NCBI GenBank assembly: GCA_036380435.1
Contig: DASVES010000478.1
Span: 1-7,539 of the forward strand
Length of the DNA: 7,539 nucleotides
DNA from: DASQDT01 sp036380435
GTDB taxonomy: Bacteria; Acidobacteriota; Blastocatellia; Pyrinomonadales; Pyrinomonadaceae
Direction of reading: 5' to 3'
Position numbers and translations under genes: made by a program
Shown here: positions 1-5,090 of the stretch, piece after piece
How the letters are laid out: each line of letters opens with the position of its first letter
Numbering within the stretch: the first letter of the stretch is position 1
Notes under the pieces: generated by a model
What the model saw: the letters and a program-made list of their open reading frames with translations, nothing else
Told to the model about the DNA's origin: nothing
The model's database searches: none

Positions 1-2156
1 GCCATGCGGATGCCGATCTCGTGCGTGCGCTGCGTCACCGTGTACGACATCACGCCGAAGAGGCCCACGCCGGCGAGCGCCAGCGCGACGGCCGCGAAGA
101 TGGTGAGCAGGAGCATCTGGAAGCGGCTGCGCGCGACCGAGTCCGAGAGCAATTCCTGCATCGTCTTGACGCTGTAGAGGGGCTGGTTCGGGTCAACCTG
201 TAAGACGGCCTGACGGACGGCATTGGCTAAGCCCGCCGGGTCGCCGCCTTCGGAGCGCACGACGAGGGCGAGGATCGGCCCCGGCGCCTGTTGGTAGGAG
301 ATGTAGAACTCGGGGGCCGCGTCCTCGTTCAGACGGCGGTGCTTCACGTCGCCGACCACGCCGACGATCTGCGTGTCGTAGCCGGGCGCGACGCTCGGCG
401 TGACGCGCTTGCCCACGGGGTCTTCGCCGGGGAAATATTTACTGGCGAAGGTCTCGTTGATGACCATCACTTTGGGGGCGCGCGCGTCGTCCGTTTCGGC
501 GATGACGCGGCCCCTCTGGAGGGGAATGCCGAGGGCGCGGAAGTAGTCGGGGCTGACGATGCGCGCGTGCGAGGTCGGCCGCTCGCCCGGCGCGGCCGGC
601 GGCCGGTCGGGGAATTTGAGTGAGGTCTGCCAGCCGTTGCCGCTAAAGGGCATCGGCTCGACGCCGCCCACGGCCTTCACGCCCGGCAGCGCCGCGATGC
701 GTTCGAGCGCCTGACTGTAGAAGGCCGCCTGCTGCTGCTCCTCGCCGTACTTCGCCGAGGGCAGCGAGATTCCGGCCGTCAAAACATTCTGCGCTTCGAA
801 GCCCGGCTTGACCGAGCGCAACTCAAGGAAACTGCGCACCAGCAGACCCGCGCCGACTAAGAGCATGATCGAGAGCGCGACCTCGGAGACGATCAACAAA
901 GCGCGCAGGCGGTTGCGCCCGAAGCCCTCGGTCGAGCCGCGCGAGCCGTCCTTGAGCGACTCGTTCAAGTCGGGCTTCGAGGCTTGCAGCGCCGGCGCGA
1001 GTCCGAAGACGACGCCCGTCAGCACGGAGACGCCGAGCGTGAAGAGCAGCACTCGCGTGTCGAGACCGATGTCTTTGACGCGCGGGATGTCGGCGGGGAT
1101 GAGCGCGCTCAGGGCGTCAACGCCCCACAGCGCGAGCAGCAGCCCCAGCGCGCCCCCGATGAGCGCCAGCAGCAAACTTTCGGTCAACATCTGCCGCACC
1201 ACCCGCCAGCGGCTCGCGCCGAGCGCCGTCCGAATCGCGATCTCCTTCTGCCGCGAGGCGGCGCGGGCGAGCAAAAGGTTGGCGACGTTGGCGCAGGCAA
1301 TCAACAGCACGAAGCCGACCGCGCCGAGCAGCACGTAAAGCGCGGGCCGCACGTCGCCGACCAAGTCCTCGTACATCGAGACGACGTTGGCGCCGCGGCC
1401 CGCGTTCGAGGTGTTGTATTGCTCCTCAAGTCGCCCCGTGACGGCCTCCATCTCGGCCTGCCCCTGCTCGACGGACACGCCCGGCTTGAGGCGCGCGACC
1501 ACGCTCAGGTAATTGTTCCCGCGCTCCTTATTGGTCGGGGTCTCCGGGTTGAACGGCGTCCAGTACTGCACCTCCTCGACATCGACCGGGAACTTGAAGC
1601 CCTCGGGCATGACGCCGACGACCGTGGTGCTCTCGCCGTCGAAAAGAATCTGCCGGCCGACCACCGCCGGGTCGCCGCCGAAGCGACGCTCCCAGATGCC
1701 GTGACTCAGGACGACGACGTTCGAGCCGGGCCGCTCCTCCTCGCGCGTGAAGGTGCGCCCGAGCGCCGGGCTGACGCCGAGCAGCGGGAAGAGGTCGGCC
1801 GACGCGTACACGCCCTCGACCGACTCGGGCGTGTCGCCGAAGTTCACGGCCGCGCCCGTGCTGGCGTGCGCGGCCGTCTGCGTGAAGACGCTGCTCTGCT
1901 CGCGCCAATCGACGAAGTTGAGATACGAGGTCGGGTACTTGCGGGCGTTGCGCTTCGCGTCGGTCGAGAAGACGCGGACGATGCGCTCAGACTCCGGGTA
2001 CGGCAGCGGACGCAGCAACACGGCGTTGACGACCGAGAAGATTGCCGTGTTCGCGCCGATGCCCACGGCGAGCGCCGCAACCGTAATCAGCGTTAGCAGC
2101 GGGCGCTTGGCGATCATCCTCGCGCCGTATCGAACGTCCTGCCAAAGGTTATTCAT
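1..2156 (-). CDS. ADOP-type FtsX/MacB-like permease 1, 3' end cut by window edge
   Basis: Inner-membrane permease of the duplicated MacB_PCD-FtsX type. I read the frame through from the ATG (complement of 2154-2156) to the edge: 718 codons, no stop. It starts MNNLWQDVRYGARMIAKRP, then TM1 at about residues 20-44 with VGIGANTAIFSVVNAVLLRP. A periplasmic core follows to about 265 (SHGIWERRFGGD near 151-162). The first FtsX unit has TMs near 270-297, 325-345 and 370-390, with the cytoplasmic motif EIAIRTALGA at 305-314. The second half begins with a TM near 418-442, has a second periplasmic core (FPGEDPVGKR, VDPNQPLYS) and a TM near 681-705, and ends inside the second EIGIRMALGA motif. Comparison with permease 2 puts about 88 residues beyond the edge. 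GAGGT at 2163-2167, 6 bases from the ATG, supports this start. ADOP proteins typically lack an adjacent ATPase, as here. The substrate cannot be read from the sequence. Confidence 0.93.
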   Translation of the reverse strand, partial: MNNLWQDVRYGARMIAKRPLLTLITVAALAVGIGANTAIFSVVNAVLLRPLPYPESERIVRVFSTDAKRNARKYPTSYLNFVDWREQSSVFTQTAAHASTGAAVNFGDTPESVEGVYASADLFPLLGVSPALGRTFTREEERPGSNVVVLSHGIWERRFGGDPAVVGRQILFDGESTTVVGVMPEGFKFPVDVEEVQYWTPFNPETPTNKERGNNYLSVVARLKPGVSVEQGQAEMEAVTGRLEEQYNTSNAGRGANVVSMYEDLVGDVRPALYVLLGAVGFVLLIACANVANLLLARAASRQKEIAIRTALGASRWRVVRQMLTESLLLALIGGALGLLLALWGVDALSALIPADIPRVKDIGLDTRVLLFTLGVSVLTGVVFGLAPALQASKPDLNESLKDGSRGSTEGFGRNRLRALLIVSEVALSIMLLVGAGLLVRSFLELRSVKPGFEAQNVLTAGISLPSAKYGEEQQQAAFYSQALERIAALPGVKAVGGVEPMPFSGNGWQTSLKFPDRPPAAPGERPTSHARIVSPDYFRALGIPLQRGRVIAETDDARAPKVMVINETFASKYFPGEDPVGKRVTPSVAPGYDTQIVGVVGDVKHRRLNEDAAPEFYISYQQAPGPILALVVRSEGGDPAGLANAVRQAVLQVDPNQPLYSVKTMQELLSDSVARSRFQMLLLTIFAAVALALAGVGLFGVMSYTVTQRTHEIGIRM

Positions 2157-2162
2157 CACGAA

Positions 2163-2167
2163 ACCTC
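2163..2167 (-). promoter_or_regulatory. Shine-Dalgarno site of permease 1
   Basis: The minus strand reads GAGGT six bases before ATG 2156. It sits directly against array A, and the same GAGGT occurs in the array's heptamers. The flanking bases ACCT-CTG-AGGT can fold into a 4-bp hairpin covering the site. Confidence 0.6.
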
Positions 2168-2250
2168 AGAGGTCAGAGGTCAGAGGTCAGAGGTCAGTTA
2201 AAAAGCCATCTGTTTTTACTAACCTCTAACCTCTGACCTCCGACCTCTTA
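2167..2250. repeat. Inverted heptamer array A between permeases 2 and 1
   Basis: On the plus strand, four perfect CAGAGGT units run from 2167 to 2194. A 23-base AT-rich core follows (2198-2220, TTAAAAAG...TTTTTACT). Then come four inverted units: ACCTCTA 2222-2228, ACCTCTG 2229-2235, ACCTCCG 2236-2242 and ACCTCTT 2243-2249. The arms pair nearly completely, and the AAAAA and TTTTT of the core extend the stem around a small loop. The outermost inverted unit overlaps the TAA stop of permease 2 (complement of 2248-2250). As RNA this is a long hairpin starting at a stop codon. The T run lies in the loop side rather than after the stem, so it is not a classical intrinsic terminator. Transcript stabilisation, attenuation or a mobile repeat are all possible. 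Confidence 0.9.
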
Positions 2251-4668
2251 TTCATACCGCAGTGCCACCATCGGATCGACGCGCGTGGCGCGGCGCGCGG
2301 GGACGAAGCAGGCGAGGAAGGCCACGCCCGCGAGCAGCAGCGAGATGCCGCCGAAGGTCATCGGGTCAGACGCCGAGACGCCGTAGAGCAGCCCTGACAT
2401 GACGCGCGTCAGAAGCAGCGCCGCGATGACGCCGATGACGACTCCCAAAATGACGAGCACCATTCCCTGCCGGACGACCATCCCGAGGATGTCGCCGCCG
2501 CGCGCGCCCAGCGCCATGCGGATGCCGATCTCGTGCGTGCGCTGCGTGACGGTGTAGCTCATCACGCCGTAGAGGCCGACGGCCGCGAGCAGCAGGGCGA
2601 CGCCGGCGAAGATGGTGAGGAGCGTCATGGCGAAGCGGCGCTGCCCCGTCGAGTTGGCGACGATCTCCTCCATCGTGCGCGTGTTGAAGACCGGCTGGTT
2701 GGGGTCGGCCGCGAGCACCTGCTGGCGCACCTGCCCGGCCAGAGCGAGCGGGTCGCCCTTCGTCCGCACGACTATCGTCCCCCGCCCGACCATGCGCGGC
2801 AGAAACGGCTCGGGTATCTGCGCCAGCGAGAAGTAGAACTGCGGATCGACGGGCACCTCGCCCTCCAGCCCGTAGTGCTTGACGTGCTCGACGACGCCGA
2901 CGATCTCGTAGGGCGGAGCCTCCGGGGGGCCGATGGTCAGGCGCTGGCCGATGGGGTCCTCGTCGGGGAACGCTTTCGCGGCGAGCGACTCGTCGATGAC
3001 GCACACGAGCGCACTGCCTGAGCGGTCGCGCTCGTCGAGGTAGCGGCCCTTCTTGAGACCGATGTTCATCGCCTCGAAATATCCGGTGGCGGTCGTGTAC
3101 ATCACGGCCATCATGAACTCGCGCTCGTCGGCGCGGGGGCGGCCATCGACCCAGAACGACTGCTCGCTGGCGCCGGCAAACGGCAGCCCCGTCGTGAAGG
3201 CGGCGGCCTCGATGCCGGGCAGCGCGCGGACGCGCGCCGTCACGTCGTCGATGAAGTTCATGGCCTTCTGCCCCTCGCCGTCTTTCGCCGCCACCGAGAG
3301 CCGCATCGTCAGGATGCCCTTCGGGTCGAACCCGGTATCGACCGACTGCAAGCGCCAGAAGCTTCTGACCATCAGCCCCGCGCCGACTAAGAGCACGAGC
3401 GCGACGGCGACCTCCGTGACGACGAGCGCGTTACGCAGGCGGTGACGCGCGCCCGTCGAGCCGCGCTCGCCTTCCTTGAGCGATTCGTTGAGGTCTGGGC
3501 GCGACGCCTGAAGCGCCGGGAAGAGTCCGAAGACGACGCCCGTCAGGACGGAGACGCCGAGCGTGAAAACGAGCACGCGCGTGTCCACGCCGGCTTCGCT
3601 GAGACGCGGGATGTTGTCGGGCACGGCGGCAATGAGAAGGTCTGTGCCCCACAGCGCAAGCAGGAGTCCGGCCGCGCCGCCCACGAGCGAAAGGATCACG
3701 CTCTCGGTGAGCAGTTGGCGCACGATGCGCCAGCGCCCCGCGCCGAGCGCCGTCCGAATCGCAATCTCTTTCTGCCGCGATGCCGAGCGCGCAAGCAACA
3801 GGTTGGCGACGTTGGCGCAGGCAATCAACAACACGAAGCCGACCGCGCCGAGCAAGACGTAGAGCGCGGGGCGCACGTCCGACACAGTGTTCTCGTAAAG
3901 CGACTCGATGTGGATGCGCCTGTCCTGATTCGTCTTCGGGTACGCCTGTTCGAGCTGCGCCATCAGCGTGTCCATCCCGGCGCGCGCCTGCTCCAACGTG
4001 ACGCCGGGCTTCATGCGCCCGAGGACGTAGATGCCGGGGTGTGCGCCGCGCTCCGCGTACTCGCTCTCGAAGAGGCCCAAGGGGACGAACACGTCCGTGT
4101 CCGTGCCGTAGCGATAGTCGGGCGGGGTGATGCCGATGACGGTGTAGCTCTGGCTGTTGAGCGTGAGTTCCTTGCCGACGATAGACTGGTCGCCGCCGAA
4201 GCGACGCTGCCAGAAGCCGTGGCCGAGGATGGCCGTGCGGTTGGCGCCCGTGCGGTCTTCGTCGGCCGTGAAGTCGCGCCCCTTGAACGGCTCGACGCCG
4301 AGGACGCCGAAGAACTCGTGCGCGACCATGCGCCCCTGCAAACGCTCCGGCTCGCCCGTCCCCGTCAGGTTGAAGCTGTGGAGGCGGCCGGCGGCGACCG
4401 CGTCGAAGACCGTCTGCTGCTCGCGCCAGTCCTTGAAGTTCGGGTAGGCGACCGACGTGTCCATCTTCGGCGTCTTCTCCCACATGATCGCCAGGCGCTC
4501 CGACTCCCTGTACTGGAGCGGACGCAGCAACACGGCGTTGACCACCGAGAAGATGGCCGTGTTCGCGCCGATGCCGAGGGCGAGCGCCAGGATGGCGATG
4601 AACGTCACGCCCGGCGTCTTCAGCAGCATCCGAAAGCCGTACTTCAAGTCTTGCAGCATCGTTCCCAT
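2248..4668 (-). CDS. ADOP-type FtsX/MacB-like permease 2 (complete)
   Basis: Complete 806-residue duplicated permease of the inner membrane, the usual length for the family. Order: TM1 about 21-44 (ALGIGANTAIFSVVNAVLL); periplasmic MacB_PCD core to about 265 (GHGFWQRRFGGD at 149-160); FtsX unit 1 with TMs about 267-290, 319-341 and 364-388 and the cytoplasmic motif EIAIRTALGA at 301-310; TM about 411-435; second periplasmic core (FPDEDPIGQRL, VDP-like ADPNQPVFN); FtsX unit 2 with TMs about 682-704, 733-755 and 769-790 and the motif EIGIRMALGA at 713-722; C-terminus ARRATRVDPMVALRYE. In MacB the equivalent of the EIxIRxALGA segment faces the ATPase, so retention in both halves suggests an ATPase partner in trans (inference). 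GGAG at 4675-4678, 6 bases before the ATG, supports the start. The stop lies inside array A. No Walker motifs, so it is not a MacB fusion. Confidence 0.96.
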   Translation of the reverse strand: MGTMLQDLKYGFRMLLKTPGVTFIAILALALGIGANTAIFSVVNAVLLRPLQYRESERLAIMWEKTPKMDTSVAYPNFKDWREQQTVFDAVAAGRLHSFNLTGTGEPERLQGRMVAHEFFGVLGVEPFKGRDFTADEDRTGANRTAILGHGFWQRRFGGDQSIVGKELTLNSQSYTVIGITPPDYRYGTDTDVFVPLGLFESEYAERGAHPGIYVLGRMKPGVTLEQARAGMDTLMAQLEQAYPKTNQDRRIHIESLYENTVSDVRPALYVLLGAVGFVLLIACANVANLLLARSASRQKEIAIRTALGAGRWRIVRQLLTESVILSLVGGAAGLLLALWGTDLLIAAVPDNIPRLSEAGVDTRVLVFTLGVSVLTGVVFGLFPALQASRPDLNESLKEGERGSTGARHRLRNALVVTEVAVALVLLVGAGLMVRSFWRLQSVDTGFDPKGILTMRLSVAAKDGEGQKAMNFIDDVTARVRALPGIEAAAFTTGLPFAGASEQSFWVDGRPRADEREFMMAVMYTTATGYFEAMNIGLKKGRYLDERDRSGSALVCVIDESLAAKAFPDEDPIGQRLTIGPPEAPPYEIVGVVEHVKHYGLEGEVPVDPQFYFSLAQIPEPFLPRMVGRGTIVVRTKGDPLALAGQVRQQVLAADPNQPVFNTRTMEEIVANSTGQRRFAMTLLTIFAGVALLLAAVGLYGVMSYTVTQRTHEIGIRMALGARGGDILGMVVRQGMVLVILGVVIGVIAALLLTRVMSGLLYGVSASDPMTFGGISLLLAGVAFLACFVPARRATRVDPMVALRYE

Positions 4669-4674
4669 AACAAG

Positions 4675-4678
4675 CTCC
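4675..4678 (-). promoter_or_regulatory. Shine-Dalgarno site of permease 2
   Basis: The minus strand reads GGAG with a 6-base spacer to ATG 4668. It begins just after the end of array B, so the hairpin and the ribosome site are nearly contiguous. Confidence 0.6.
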
Positions 4679-4680
4679 AG

Positions 4681-4762
4681 AGAGGTCAGAGGTCAGAGGT
4701 CAGAGGTCAGTTAAAGAAGAAGAGGTTTTTACTAACCTCTGATCTCTAACCTCTGACCTCTC
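4681..4762. repeat. Inverted heptamer array B between the permease remnant and permease 2
   Basis: Four AGAGGTC units run from 4681 to 4708. A 23-base core follows (4711-4733, TTAAAGAAG...TTTTTACT). Four inverted units close it: ACCTCTG 4735-4741, ATCTCTA 4742-4748, ACCTCTG 4749-4755 and ACCTCTC 4756-4762. It matches array A without gaps at a constant offset of 2513 bases. The arms and the two ends of the core are almost identical; the loop (about 4716-4724) differs at most positions. A TAA (complement of 4763-4765) abuts the outermost unit, like the stop of permease 2 at array A, but it is out of frame with the start of the remnant. Confidence 0.9.
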
Positions 4763-4983
4763 TTAGTTATCGTTTCGCCGCCTTGTTCGCTTCGGGCGCA
4801 CCTCGCCCCGCCCCGGCACAAGAGGAGGCCGGAGAAGATTTCGTTGTGATCGCGATAGAACTTGTAGACGGGGTGGTAGACCGGGAACCGCTGGCCGTCG
4901 CCTGCGCTCGTCCGATGCGTGAACGCGGGGCTACTCGTCAGCATTTGCGCCGAGTTACGCAGGTCTTGCCAGAGCGTCCCCAT
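4763..4983 (-). pseudogene. Remnant of an ADOP-type permease gene
   Basis: The minus strand opens with MGTLWQDLRNSAQMLTSSPAFT, a clear match to the first 22 residues of the neighbouring permeases. It then jumps to DGQRFPVYHPVYKFYRDHNE followed by IFSGLL. That resembles the beginning of the first periplasmic core; its VYHPVYKFYRD lines up with VAYPNFKDWRE near residue 73 of permease 2. About 38 codons are missing between the two parts, removing TM1 and the hallmark LGIGANTAIFSVVNAVLLRP. After about residue 55 the similarity ends, and some 700 codons of both FtsX units are gone. In frame, translation continues into array B and stops at 4732-4734. The strong AGGAGGT ribosome site upstream is intact. 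Without any membrane span it cannot be a permease. A translated short peptide is possible but I see no evidence for it. The left boundary is approximate. Confidence 0.82.
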
Positions 4984-4986
4984 CGA

Positions 4987-5001
4987 ACCTCCTTCGGAGG
5001 T
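4987..5001 (-). promoter_or_regulatory. Shine-Dalgarno site of the remnant inside a small hairpin
   Basis: The minus strand reads ACCTCCGAAGGAGGT, a 6-bp perfect stem with a 3-base GAA loop. The second arm is a full Shine-Dalgarno sequence (AGGAGG) about 4-5 bases before ATG 4983. Folding would hide the ribosome site; whether this matters now that the gene is broken is unknown. Confidence 0.65.
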
Positions 5002-5090
5002 AGTAAGCAGTAAGCAGTGAGCAGTAGAAGTGCAACTGACATTGAGCGGTCTTGCTTTTACTGCTTACTGCTCACTGCTTACTGCTCACT
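5002..5090. repeat. Inverted heptamer array C downstream of permease 3
   Basis: The plus strand carries AGTAAGC (5002-5008), AGTAAGC (5009-5015), AGTGAGC (5016-5022) and a partial AGTA (5023-5026). A core of about 33 bases ends TTTTACT (5056-5062). Four inverted units then alternate: GCTTACT 5063-5069, GCTCACT 5070-5076, GCTTACT 5077-5083, GCTCACT 5084-5090. The arms pair over three and a half units; the fourth right-hand unit is unpaired and contains the TGA stop of permease 3 (complement of 5086-5088). The heptamer is unrelated to that of arrays A and B, but unit length, unit number, position at the stop codon and the AGT...TTTTACT core are shared. Confidence 0.9.

Noticed and set aside
984..2096. 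Long plus-strand open frame (370 codons) opposite permease 1
   Set aside because: It is antisense to a clear permease and rich in Arg, Asp, Glu, His and Ala with no domain, and has no family resemblance. It is a by-product of the GC-rich codon pattern.
1..2156. Permease 1 as a pseudogene because it has no stop
   Set aside because: The frame is simply cut by the window edge. It is continuous over 718 codons with all family motifs in order.
2167..2250. CRISPR array
   Set aside because: Units are only 7 bases, contiguous without spacers, and arranged as inverted arms. There are no cas genes.
2151..2260. Insertion sequence ends at the inverted repeats
   Set aside because: There is no transposase between or beside them, no target-site duplication that I can see, and the inverted arms are only about 25-35 bases apart.
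3442..4749. Plus-strand open frame of 435 codons opposite permease 2
   Set aside because: Same charged, low-complexity antisense composition. It runs on into array B, and the opposite strand is an unambiguous membrane protein.
4987..5001. Riboswitch upstream of the remnant
   Set aside because: Only a short local hairpin is present, with no aptamer-like conserved structure.
5002..5090. Classical intrinsic terminators at the gene junctions
   Set aside because: The stems are strong, but no T run follows the stem in the direction of transcription; the T/A runs lie in the core near the loop. A terminating effect is not excluded, only not supported by the usual signature.
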